From positions 1 through 7,286 of the forward strand of contig JAGVWR010000056.1 of assembly GCA_018304205.1 (NCBI GenBank): DNA of 7,286 bases, read 5' to 3'. The first letter of the stretch is position 1; each line of letters opens with the position of its first letter. Below are positions 1 through 4,940 of this stretch, piece after piece. The stretch is from Candidatus Pacearchaeota archaeon (lineage in GTDB: Archaea > Nanobdellota > Nanobdellia > Pacearchaeales > GW2011-AR1). The notes under the pieces are model-generated. The model saw only the letters and a list, made by a program, of their open reading frames with translations, was not told the origin of the DNA and made no database searches. Both the position numbers and the translations under genes were made by a program.

Positions 1-447
1 ACTTATCCTGTGTACATGCGTGTCTACAGTAATTCCATCTATTTCGTGACACTCAGTTATAACAAGATTAGCTGTCTTCCTTCCGACTCCAGGAATTTCA
101 ATCAATTTATCAATATCATCTGAAATTTTATAATTAAAATATTCTATAATATACTTAGCCGCAGCAATAACATTTTTTGCCTTAGTTCTATTATAATTTA
201 AACTTCTAAATATTTTCAGAACATCACTAAACTTCGCATTTCCAAGTTCATCAAGAGTTTTATATCTTCTAAATAACTCTTCAGCAATAGGAATTGTTGT
301 TTCATCTCTCGATTGTGCACTCATTATTGTCGCAATAAGTGTCTGCCAATCATGTTCCCATTCTTCTCCAGCAAGTCTTTTCTCCTTCTTCCCATATTTT
401 TTTTCAGCCTTTCTAAAAATCTCTAAAAAATATTTCTTTTTGTCCAT
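1..447 (-). CDS. nth: Endonuclease III (DNA glycosylase/AP lyase), C-terminal part cut off by the window edge
   Basis: This is a base-excision repair enzyme that removes oxidised pyrimidines and cleaves the abasic site. The window holds its first 149 codons, starting at ATG 447-445. Visible landmarks are an MSAQSRDE segment matching the family's LLSAQxxD helix, and the helix-hairpin-helix IPGVGRKTA, whose lysine (about residue 124) is the Schiff-base nucleophile of the family. The catalytic aspartate follows in VDTHVHR (about residue 142), so both catalytic residues are present. The four-cysteine iron-sulfur motif expected near the C-terminus would lie beyond base 1. The gene begins 2 bases after the stop of the small winged-helix-like gene and has no promoter of its own, so the two are probably co-transcribed. 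The family assignment is firm; exact substrate preference cannot be read from the sequence. Confidence 0.95.
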   Translation of the reverse strand, partial: MDKKKYFLEIFRKAEKKYGKKEKRLAGEEWEHDWQTLIATIMSAQSRDETTIPIAEELFRRYKTLDELGNAKFSDVLKIFRSLNYNRTKAKNVIAAAKYIIEYFNYKISDDIDKLIEIPGVGRKTANLVITECHEIDGITVDTHVHRIS

Positions 448-449
448 TT

Positions 450-671
450 TTATTTATTTTCAAATCCGATTTTAATAGCCCTTCTTAAATTTATATTAGA
501 ATTATGAATCCAGGTAATTCCATCTAAACTCACTAAAATTTTATTGCTTTCCTCTAAATATCTTAAAATTACCATTAGAGTATTATGATTTACTTGCCTT
601 GGTAATTTTCTTTTTATTTCAGCTATAGAAATAACAGATCCGTTCATTTTTTTCATAACATTTTCAACCAT
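450..671 (-). CDS. Small winged-helix-like protein of unknown function, upstream of nth
   Basis: This is a 73-residue basic protein from the ATG at 671-669. The frame is also open to a TTG at 686-684, which would give 78 residues. The middle reads as helices around SIAEIKRKLP and NHNTLMVILRYLEE, followed by the strand-turn-strand KILVSLDGITWIHN. That order is typical of a winged helix-turn-helix DNA-binding fold, but I do not recognise a named family. It lies 2 bases upstream of nth, which suggests one transcript; it could be a regulator or a nucleic-acid-binding partner of the repair gene. The only TATA-like element nearby (741-750) would place transcription start around 720-715, leaving a leader of about 45 bases. 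The start is therefore uncertain, and ATG 671 is preferred over TTG 686 on codon grounds only. Confidence 0.7.
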   Translation of the reverse strand: MVENVMKKMNGSVISIAEIKRKLPRQVNHNTLMVILRYLEESNKILVSLDGITWIHNSNINLRRAIKIGFENK

Positions 672-740
672 AATAACTGTGTTCAAACTAGGCCAATGCT
701 ACACATTTTTTTCATGTTTAATTTTAATTTGCTTTTGCAT

Positions 741-750
741 CTTTATAAAA
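741..750 (-). promoter_or_regulatory. TATA-like element for the winged-helix/nth transcript
   Basis: The minus strand reads TTTTATAAAG here, a good archaeal TATA match. Transcription would begin about 26 bases on, near 720. The first ATG after that (715-713) opens only a 10-codon frame whose TGA (685-683) overlaps the TTG at 686. The element also follows directly on the terminator-like hairpin of the candidate RNA, so it could simply be part of that U-rich tail. Confidence 0.4.
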
Positions 751-862
751 TCAAAAGCACAATGTGACACTTGTGCTTTGGATGCTCAAGGAACTACTCC
801 ACACTAAAGTGTAGAGTTTTCTGTCAAGTTCCTTGACATAATAACTTTTAGTTATTAATTAA
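745..862 (-). ncRNA. Candidate structured small RNA or switch-like leader on the minus strand
   Basis: Between the TrmB stop and the winged-helix gene, the minus strand shows a promoter (884-896) and then about 115 bases with nested pairings. A 10-bp perfect stem joins 836-827 (TCAAGGAACT) to 795-786 (AGTTCCTTGA). It encloses a second hairpin, ACTCTACAC with GTGTGGAGT, whose one non-Watson-Crick pair is a U-G wobble on the minus strand but a C/A mismatch on the plus strand, which favours minus-strand RNA. The left arm of the 10-bp stem can instead fold locally (TGTCAAG, loop GAA, CTTGACA, 838-822), so two exclusive folds exist. The last hairpin pairs AAAGCACAA (779-771) with TTGTGCTTT (762-754) and is followed by TGATTTTA, which resembles a terminator. 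No known RNA family was recognised. An 11-codon frame (839-804) inside could be a leader peptide. The structure is seen directly; the transcript is inference. Confidence 0.4.
754..779 (-). terminator. Hairpin with U-rich tail
   Basis: On the minus strand, AAAGCACAA (779-771) and TTGTGCTTT (762-754) form a 9-bp perfect stem around an 8-base loop. TGATTTTATA follows. This suits an end for either the candidate RNA or read-through from the TrmB gene. Archaeal termination depends mainly on the U tract, which here is short and interrupted, so the call is moderate. Confidence 0.4.
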
Positions 863-866
863 TAAC
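839..866. repeat. Cluster of overlapping AT-rich palindromes
   Basis: The 16-base perfect palindrome GTTATTAATTAATAAC lies at 851-866. It overlaps an inverted repeat with 8-bp arms, TAATAACT and AGTTATTA, around a 3-base loop (about 839-857). These sit right at the predicted transcription start of the candidate RNA, so they may be an operator, or a 5' hairpin of the transcript. No matching copy was seen elsewhere in the window. Confidence 0.55.
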
Positions 867-883
867 AATTAATTACTTGTTAG

Positions 884-896
884 TATTTAAATCTTT
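884..896 (-). promoter_or_regulatory. Strong archaeal promoter (BRE plus TATA) reading into the structured region
   Basis: The minus strand reads GAAAGATTTAAATA-like sequence: a purine-rich BRE followed by TTTAAATA (891-884). Initiation is expected about 26 bases downstream, near 862. It is among the best TATA matches in the window, yet no long reading frame follows it. That is the main reason to suspect a non-coding transcript. Confidence 0.5.
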
Positions 897-937
897 CCTG
901 CTTAATTTTCATAAAACCTTAGAATAATCTAATTTAT

Positions 938-1663
938 CTATTTACCAAATTCTTTCCCATTTTTCCACATAAAGTCAAAATAGCTCTTATAAGCCTTAGC
1001 CGCTGCAGCGTTTTCTATAATTATTCCCTCGGGTTCGTCAGTCCATATTATAATAGTCATCTTATCACCATAAATATTTGTAACAGCAGAACTTTCTGAC
1101 ACATTTGGTAAGTATCTGTGATCAGAATATTTCTTATGCCCAATTTCTTTTCTATCTTTTCTACACAACAATTTTGTCTTGAATCCTTTCTCCTTTTTCA
1201 TCCTGTCAAATTGATATGCGAATTCTGGCATTTTTTCAGATAGTTGCCCTTCAGATCCAAAAACATAATTATCCTTTCCAGTTCTTAAAATATCCATGAA
1301 AATGCTTTTTACTCCCTTAATTCCTTTAAACAATCTAACCTGCCCTTCTATTTTATTAGCCTTATGTCTTTCATGCAACATAGGAAGAATAGAATTAACC
1401 TCCTCTTCCTGTTCTTTAACAAATTCAAGTAATCTTTTTGGTCCAGTTGCCTGAAACCATTTTATCTCTCCAATCAAAACATAAGAAGCAAGACCCTTTT
1501 CAAGAAGTAATTTAAGGGCATTATAGCAACTGCTTCTATCTATTTTAGCAAATTTGGCGATCCTTCCAGCTTTCATACTTCCGCGATCATTAAGAGTCAA
1601 GTAAACTTTTATCTCGTTAGGACTAAATCCTAGTTTCTCAAGTGTCTTCTCTACTTCTGCCAT
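938..1663 (-). CDS. TrmB-family transcriptional regulator
   Basis: This is a 241-residue protein, counted from ATG 1663. A TTG at 1678 would add five residues, but ATG lies 29 bases from a TATA-like box. The N-terminal third is a winged helix with the family pattern LGFSPNEIKVYLTLNDRG, then AGRIAKFAKI and SSCYNALKLLLEKGL. This resembles the TrmB domain that binds promoters in archaea, mostly of sugar or central metabolism. An acidic linker helix (VKEQEEEVNSILPMLHERHK) may mediate dimerisation. The C-terminal half (about residues 105-235) looks like the effector or phospholipase-D-like domain often attached to this wing. The gene ends in TAG followed three codons later by another TAG. Its own upstream region carries a half-site shared with the divergent promoter at 2765, so autoregulation is plausible. 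Ligand and targets are not readable. Confidence 0.9.
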   Translation of the reverse strand: MAEVEKTLEKLGFSPNEIKVYLTLNDRGSMKAGRIAKFAKIDRSSCYNALKLLLEKGLASYVLIGEIKWFQATGPKRLLEFVKEQEEEVNSILPMLHERHKANKIEGQVRLFKGIKGVKSIFMDILRTGKDNYVFGSEGQLSEKMPEFAYQFDRMKKEKGFKTKLLCRKDRKEIGHKKYSDHRYLPNVSESSAVTNIYGDKMTIIIWTDEPEGIIIENAAAAKAYKSYFDFMWKNGKEFGK

Positions 1664-1688
1664 TTTCTTTCTTAGCAATGCGCCTTGC

Positions 1689-1694
1689 TATTTA
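1689..1694 (-). promoter_or_regulatory. TATA-like box of the TrmB gene
   Basis: The minus strand reads AAATAAATAG here. The box centre lies about 29 bases before ATG 1663, predicting an almost leaderless message. This spacing, like that of other genes here, favours the ATG over the upstream TTG at 1678. Confidence 0.5.
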
Positions 1695-1707
1695 TTTCTT
1701 TTCTTTT

Positions 1708-1730
1708 TGTTGTAGATTTTTAAGCTACAA
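1708..1730. promoter_or_regulatory. Possible operator upstream of the TrmB promoter
   Basis: The plus strand carries TGTTGTAGA at 1708-1716, and its core TTGTAG pairs with CTACAA at 1725-1730 across 9 bases. The 9-mer is identical to the left arm of the palindrome at 2765-2786 between the divergent operons. It lies just upstream of the TrmB TATA box, a usual place for a control site. The spacing between arms differs (9 bases here, 6 there), so equivalence is a hypothesis. The site could also be a hairpin at the end of the upstream transcript. Confidence 0.4.
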
Positions 1731-1731
1731 A

Positions 1732-1950
1732 TCACTGAAATAAAACAATCATATCACTTTCAATTTCCCTTATCACATCATCAGTTACTGACCCATCTTC
1801 TACCGTATCTTTATTAGCTCTAACATAAGATAGATACTAATCTACAACTTCCCTTCCTTTCGTAGCTATTTCATAACTTCGAGTAGTTCGAAAAGATTCA
1901 TGACAATTACGTATTTCTTCAAGAAAAGCTCCAACTATTTTATAATCCAT
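1732..1950 (-). pseudogene. Small gene with an in-frame TAG, third in the kinase operon
   Basis: From ATG 1950 the frame runs 37 codons, meets TAG at 1839-1837, and then stays open for 34 more codons to TGA at 1734-1732. The start has a textbook ribosome site, GGAG (1960-1957) six bases before the ATG, which marks it as a translated start. The first part reads MDYKIVGAFLEEIRNCHE and the part beyond TAG continues in the same acidic, helical style (VTDDVIREIESDMIVLF). An intact gene of about 72 residues is therefore likely to have existed. TAG ends other genes here (TrmB, the first HD gene), so routine read-through is not expected. Options are a real 37-residue protein, a recent nonsense mutation, or a sequencing error. 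It begins 34 bases after the kinase stop. I do not recognise the family. Confidence 0.5.
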
Positions 1951-1984
1951 TTTTTTCTCCTTATTATGCCCATTTCTGGCTGCT

Positions 1985-2512
1985 TCATTGCGTCGTGCTC
2001 CTTTCTACCATTCTAAGTATTAAGTCTGCTCTTTCTTCAACAGAATCTGCAGGAATTTTATGCACCTTGTATTTTTGAAGAAGGTAAGCCTCTCTTACCT
2101 TACATTCAAGTTCAAAAGCAGTAATATCGTCTTCTCTTCTAACTCTAGTTCTCTCAGTTTCTCCCAGTCTTTCTATTAAGAACACCTGTTTATACCTTGG
2201 AGCTTGTTTTAATATTTCCCAATACAATTCGTTTTCTTTATCCACATAAGCTAATCCATCTAGAATTCCTCTATCTATGAACACTCTACTTGCATCAGGA
2301 GGTATTCTTTCCTCTCTTTTTAATTGGAGTTCCAAAATTTCCTTTTGAAAATCTGGATTAATCCAGGGCTCTTCTATTCCCTTAGCTTGCGCCAGTTTTA
2401 TCACATCTTCAGCAGCCTCTCTTATTACGTGCTCTCCTCTTTTCTCCAACTCCAAAAGCACCGAGCTCTTTCCGCTTCCTGGAGCCCCTGTTAAGATGTA
2501 TTTCTTTGTCAT
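1985..2512 (-). CDS. P-loop NTPase/kinase, AAA_28 (NadR/Ttd14-like)
   Basis: This is a cytosolic nucleotide-binding protein of 175 residues, probably a small-molecule or nucleotide kinase. Walker A is GAPGSGKS at residues 9-16, right after strand KYILT. REAAEDVI (31-38) and the FQKEILELQLKREE helix (55-68) match the conserved features I recall for AAA_28. VFIDRGILDGLAY (77-89) holds the DRG..D motif at the second core strand, and TRVRREDD (122-129) is the basic lid-like segment. The size fits a stand-alone kinase with no extra domain. A GAGGG ribosome site (2526-2522) lies 9 bases before the ATG. The ATG overlaps the upstream gene's TGA by four bases, so translation is probably coupled. The substrate is unknown. 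Divergent HD hydrolase genes suggest a phosphorylated nucleotide or signal, which is inference. Confidence 0.85.
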   Translation of the reverse strand: MTKKYILTGAPGSGKSSVLLELEKRGEHVIREAAEDVIKLAQAKGIEEPWINPDFQKEILELQLKREERIPPDASRVFIDRGILDGLAYVDKENELYWEILKQAPRYKQVFLIERLGETERTRVRREDDITAFELECKVREAYLLQKYKVHKIPADSVEERADLILRMVERSTTQ

Positions 2513-2727
2513 TTTAATTTGCCCTCTAATTCTTTAATTTTTTTATTATCTCCAATTATTATTGCAACTCTTAATGCTTGTTCTGTCAAACCTCCAATTT
2601 CATAAGCTTCTATTGCCCTCCAATAATTTCTTTTCGTAGTTATTTCATCTCCGCAGGTTCTTGCTAACTCTGCAGTTTGTTCGCACCAGTCTCCTTTGTA
2701 TCCTAAGTTCGTGTTTTTGTCTGTCAT
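2509..2727 (-). CDS. Small helical-repeat-like protein, first gene of the kinase operon
   Basis: This 72-residue protein is predicted to be almost wholly helical. It shows a repeating style seen in TPR-like solenoids: WCEQTAELARTCGDE, then YWRAIEAYEIGG, LTEQALRVAIIIGD and KKIKELEGK. This amounts to about one and a half to two helix pairs, far shorter than a full TPR array. It may serve as a protein-interaction module, perhaps for the kinase whose start it overlaps (ATGA at 2512-2509). No catalytic motif is visible. A weak TATA-like TTTAACTA (2760-2753) sits about 30 bases before the ATG, giving a nearly leaderless message. The fold is inferred from pattern only; the gene itself is supported by its overlap with the kinase and by the upstream promoter. 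Confidence 0.72.
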   Translation of the reverse strand: MTDKNTNLGYKGDWCEQTAELARTCGDEITTKRNYWRAIEAYEIGGLTEQALRVAIIIGDNKKIKELEGKLK

Positions 2728-2752
2728 TTTCAGAAAAGCTGAGAAAGAAGTC

Positions 2753-2760
2753 TAGTTAAA
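2753..2760 (-). promoter_or_regulatory. Weak TATA-like box of the kinase operon
   Basis: The minus strand reads AATTTAACTA, centred about 30 bases before ATG 2727. It is poorer than the other boxes here, which is consistent with a regulated promoter. The 2765-2786 palindrome starts only 4 bases upstream, over the BRE position. Confidence 0.4.
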
Positions 2761-2764
2761 TTTC

Positions 2765-2786
2765 TGTTGTAGAAATATCTACAACA
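2765..2786. promoter_or_regulatory. Palindromic operator between divergent operons
   Basis: Arms TGTTGTAGA (2765-2773) and TCTACAACA (2778-2786) are perfect reverse complements, separated by AATA. The site sits midway between the minus-strand TATA (2753-2760) and the plus-strand TATA (2792-2799), about 4-5 bases from each, so a bound dimer would cover both BRE elements and could switch both operons together. The left arm recurs upstream of the TrmB gene (1708-1716), which makes that regulator the first candidate to bind here. The palindrome is seen directly; the regulator is inference. Confidence 0.6.
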
Positions 2787-2791
2787 ATCTT

Positions 2792-2799
2792 CTAAATAC
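2792..2799 (+). promoter_or_regulatory. TATA-like box of the HD hydrolase operon
   Basis: CTAAATAC is centred near 2795, predicting initiation near 2821. That would leave a leader of about 15 bases containing the GGAGG ribosome site at 2825-2829. Box, leader and ribosome site agree with the start of the 46-residue gene. Confidence 0.5.
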
Positions 2800-2835
2800 C
2801 TCATTCTCGCAGAAATTTTACAATGGAGGAACAAA

Positions 2836-2976
2836 ATGCAAGAAACAGAAATCAAAAAGCAAAGAAAACTAGAAGAAAAAATCTCCCTGGTTGAACGAGA
2901 ACTTCTAGATAAACACAGAGAATGGCCACAAGCAAAAGCAAACTGGATGGCCAAAAAGCTTCTTTGTATAATCTAA
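2836..2976 (+). CDS. 46-residue charged helical protein, first gene of the HD operon
   Basis: ATG 2836 follows a strong ribosome site, GGAGG at 2825-2829, at a 6-base distance, and the frame runs to TAA at 2974-2976. The product begins MQETEIKKQRKLEEKI and continues through LVERELLDKHREW to AKANWMAKKLLCII. It is highly charged, heptad-like and probably one or two long helices. An overlapping ATG at 2824 opens a different 23-codon frame, but the ribosome site supports 2836. The next gene begins 10 bases after the stop. No family is recognised. Its place as first gene next to two enzymes would suit a small binding partner or an antitoxin-like regulator, which is only a guess. It is easily missed because it is so short. 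Confidence 0.65.
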   Translation: MQETEIKKQRKLEEKISLVERELLDKHREWPQAKANWMAKKLLCII

Positions 2977-2986
2977 CTAAATAAAC

Positions 2987-3424
2987 ATGGAACAAAAGGA
3001 CATAGAATACATTATTAGAGCACATGATCTCTTCCCAGTAAAACCTTCCAAAGCATTTAGAAAACACGATGGAAAAACCCCCTCATATACTCATTCTCTT
3101 TGGTGCCTTATACTTCTCTATCATGATTTGTTAGAAGACACCACACTACCTCTTCCCGATTGGCTCCCAAACGATATAATCAGAGGAATAAATGACATGA
3201 CTTTTGAAAGCTTTACAAAAGAAACAAAATTAATCTTTAGAAAAAATAAAGAAATAAGACTCTTCAAGCTCTATGACAAAGTCAATAACTTAATGGATTC
3301 CTCATGGATGAGTATAGAGAAAAAACTAGCTTATAATCGATACACTGAGATATTATATCAAGAGGTATCAACAAATTTTCCAAAACTTAACATAACTAAA
3401 TTTGCGAAAAGCATTCTATGCTAG
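2987..3424 (+). CDS. HD-domain hydrolase resembling RelA/SpoT-Mesh1 alarmone hydrolases
   Basis: This 145-residue cytosolic protein carries the metal-site order of the RelA/SpoT hydrolase domain: a first histidine in GKTPSYTHSLW (H36), the HD pair with the ED signature in YHDLLEDT (H46, D47, E50, D51), and the late aspartate/asparagine segment LFKLYDKVNNLMD (D97, N101), comparable to KLADRLHN in the family. There is no synthetase, TGS or ACT domain, so by length and motifs it is like a small alarmone hydrolase such as Mesh1, which removes pyrophosphate from ppGpp or phosphate from NADPH. Similar HD folds act on other nucleotides, so the substrate is unproven. It ends in TAG, and its last seven bases overlap the next gene's start, implying coupled translation. 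A lysine- and asparagine-rich composition matches its neighbours. Confidence 0.8.
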   Translation: MEQKDIEYIIRAHDLFPVKPSKAFRKHDGKTPSYTHSLWCLILLYHDLLEDTTLPLPDWLPNDIIRGINDMTFESFTKETKLIFRKNKEIRLFKLYDKVNNLMDSSWMSIEKKLAYNRYTEILYQEVSTNFPKLNITKFAKSILC

Positions 3425-4005
3425 ATTCGTTTTATTTAAAGAATTTCTTCTGCCCACAAGTCAGAGAAATTTACGACCTTAAGAGCATAACTGAGAATAA
3501 CAATTGGCATAATACTAGCGTTTTCGATCATACGGTGGAAGTCTTAGAAAAAGTTGAAGAACTTATACCCCATCACAAATCCCTTGATCAAAAAATAAAT
3601 GACAGAACTAGAGCTCAACTCCTAATTCTTGCAACAATACTTCACGACTTAGGAAAAAAAGAAACTTTGAGAATAAACGAAGAGAATAAAACAAACTGCC
3701 CTGATCACGAAGAAATATCTGCTGCTATGTCGGGAAGAATATTAGACAGATTCAATCTATCCAAACAAGAAAAAGAAAGTACTTTAGACATGATCAGAAA
3801 TCATGGAATTATCCATGACATAATAAAATCTGATGATTTCAGAAACATAAGAATAGATCCTTTCGGCCCTCCACTAGAATTGCTTCTTCTTGGACTTGCA
3901 GACACGCAAGCATCAATACTTAGTAAGACAAAACCAGAAAATTATCAAATGAGAACCCAAAGATATGAAATTCTTTTGAAGGATTACGGAGAATATAAAA
4001 TATGA
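3418..4005 (+). CDS. HD-domain phosphohydrolase
   Basis: This 195-residue protein has the full metal-dependent HD set: H38 in VFDHTVEVLE, the HD pair in ILHDLGKKET (H76, D77), H97 in CPDHEEISA, H129 in IRNHGI, and D162 in LGLADTQAS. The pattern is that of HDIG-like or tRNA-nucleotidyltransferase-type HD domains, which hydrolyse phosphate esters such as 2',3'-cyclic phosphates or nucleotides. No nucleotidyltransferase or sensor domain is attached. It differs in pattern from the RelA/SpoT-like HD protein just upstream, so the operon holds two distinct HD enzymes rather than a duplication. Its ATG lies inside the end of that gene (7-base overlap) and its TGA overlaps the next ATG by four bases. 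The two HD proteins may act in sequence on one substrate, which is inference. Confidence 0.88.
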   Translation: MLDSFYLKNFFCPQVREIYDLKSITENNNWHNTSVFDHTVEVLEKVEELIPHHKSLDQKINDRTRAQLLILATILHDLGKKETLRINEENKTNCPDHEEISAAMSGRILDRFNLSKQEKESTLDMIRNHGIIHDIIKSDDFRNIRIDPFGPPLELLLLGLADTQASILSKTKPENYQMRTQRYEILLKDYGEYKI

Positions 4006-4418
4006 AAGAGATATTTAGAATAATTGAAGGGACAGAGGAGATGAAGAAACATTTAGGCAAACTATTTCCACTCTTTCAATTAACTTTGGATGATATGAAA
4101 ACAGAATTTGCTGTAGAAGAATACAAAATGAATAACGAGCCTCTAGACTATAAAGTAGGAAATAAAGAAGATCCAAAAGAAAAAGCTTTCATCTATAGAA
4201 TATGTACACTAACGATACTTGGCCCAAGAAGTTCATTGAAAGAATGGTCAAACTATATAATCGAAAATTCTGAATGGAGAAAAGAGTTATACAAAAAATT
4301 AATAATGTGTGAAATGGATTGTATAGAAGTAGATAATGAAAGAAAAATGTATTATGCTGCAGAAATGCATTGCGAATCCCATAGAGAAAGATTCAAACAT
4401 TGCAGAATGATAATCTAA
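4002..4418 (+). CDS. Unknown protein with a Cys/His-rich C-terminus, last gene of the HD operon
   Basis: This is a 138-residue soluble protein with no recognised family. The first 100 residues look mixed helix and strand, with the central segment FIYRICTLTILGPRSSLKEW. The last 36 residues hold a dense set of possible metal ligands: C103, C107, H123, C124, H127, H133 and C134. The spacing does not match a standard zinc finger that I know, but a metal site is plausible. The start overlaps the previous stop (ATGA at 4002-4005), and GGAG (3988-3991) lies 10 bases upstream, so it belongs to the HD operon. Its TAA directly abuts the stop of the convergent minus-strand gene at 4419, with no room for a separate terminator. 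Function may be tied to the HD enzymes, but nothing in the sequence states it. Confidence 0.75.
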   Translation: MKEIFRIIEGTEEMKKHLGKLFPLFQLTLDDMKTEFAVEEYKMNNEPLDYKVGNKEDPKEKAFIYRICTLTILGPRSSLKEWSNYIIENSEWRKELYKKLIMCEMDCIEVDNERKMYYAAEMHCESHRERFKHCRMII

Positions 4419-4940
4419 TTAAGCCGCTCTCCTTCTTTCTTCTCTTCCGCCTATTCTTGCAATCACATCTGAACCAGAATCAACAACATCTTCCAAATTC
4501 TTTCTTGAAATTTTACTTAAGAATCTTTTAGATGCTTCCTTAACCATGTATTTATCTGCCTGTTTAGAATATTTCGCTAAAACATGAGGTAAAGCTCCTA
4601 AACTAGCCCAGGATAGTATTTCATAAACCGGGTTTATTACAAGTCCTCCAAGCAAATCTTTTGTTTTAGCAATATAATATAAGTCATATGCTAAATATCC
4701 TGGAAGCATTGCTAGTGTCTTTAGTCCTTTAGCCGCATATCCAACTCCCCCCATTATGTTAAAATAATCAAGTGCTGCATCAATAGGTATTGTTGCTCTG
4801 TTCGCGCTGTCAACAGTTCTTGCAAAGTTTCTTAATTTATAATTCTCAGAATAAACCTGCTCCAAATAAGCTCTTAACCCTTGCTTAAAATTCTCAGGAT
4901 TTCCTTGATAATTTCTATAAGCTTCCTGCACATCTTTCAT
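4419..4940 (-). CDS. Main (C-terminal) part of a split unknown gene, hydrophobic central region
   Basis: This reads 173 residues from ATG 4940. It starts with a charged helix (EAYRNYQGNPENFKQ), has a moderately hydrophobic, glycine-containing middle (about residues 60-120, including MGGVGYAAKG, LAMLPGYLAYDLYYIA and ILSWASLGALPHVLA), and ends in a basic tail, GGREERRRAA. The middle could be membrane-associated or a helical hairpin, but no clean transmembrane span stands out. I do not recognise the family. The ATG is probably not the original start. Removing one copy of the 20-bp repeat just upstream joins this frame to the fragment at 4937-5071, restoring a continuous 210-residue protein. In the present form its ATG overlaps the upstream fragment's TGA (ATGA), so it may still be made by coupled re-initiation. 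It lies downstream of the CBS-domain gene, probably on the same transcript. Confidence 0.7.
   Translation of the reverse strand: MKDVQEAYRNYQGNPENFKQGLRAYLEQVYSENYKLRNFARTVDSANRATIPIDAALDYFNIMGGVGYAAKGLKTLAMLPGYLAYDLYYIAKTKDLLGGLVINPVYEILSWASLGALPHVLAKYSKQADKYMVKEASKRFLSKISRKNLEDVVDSGSDVIARIGGREERRRAA

Noticed and set aside
752..866. Inverted repeats as possible insertion-sequence ends or a CRISPR fragment
   Set aside because: No transposase, no flanking target duplication and no regular repeat-spacer period; the pairings fit a folded RNA or operators better.
672..937. tRNA, 5S rRNA or C/D box RNA in the structured non-coding stretch
   Set aside because: No T-loop GGTTCGAATCC-like signature, no cloverleaf, and no clear C (RTGATGA) and D (CTGA) boxes at suitable spacing.
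1837..1839. TAG as a sense codon (pyrrolysine-style recoding)
   Set aside because: TAG ends the TrmB gene and the first HD gene at natural C-termini, so a genome-wide sense meaning is not supported from this window.
2730..2954. Minus-strand open frame of 74 codons (Ser/Cys/Leu-rich)
   Set aside because: It lies opposite the 46-residue plus-strand gene and over the divergent promoter, has odd composition, and has no ribosome site or promoter.
2852..3067. Minus-strand open frame of 71 codons with a hydrophobic product
   Set aside because: Antisense to the start of the HD operon; the apparent membrane segments are what lysine-rich coding DNA gives in reverse.
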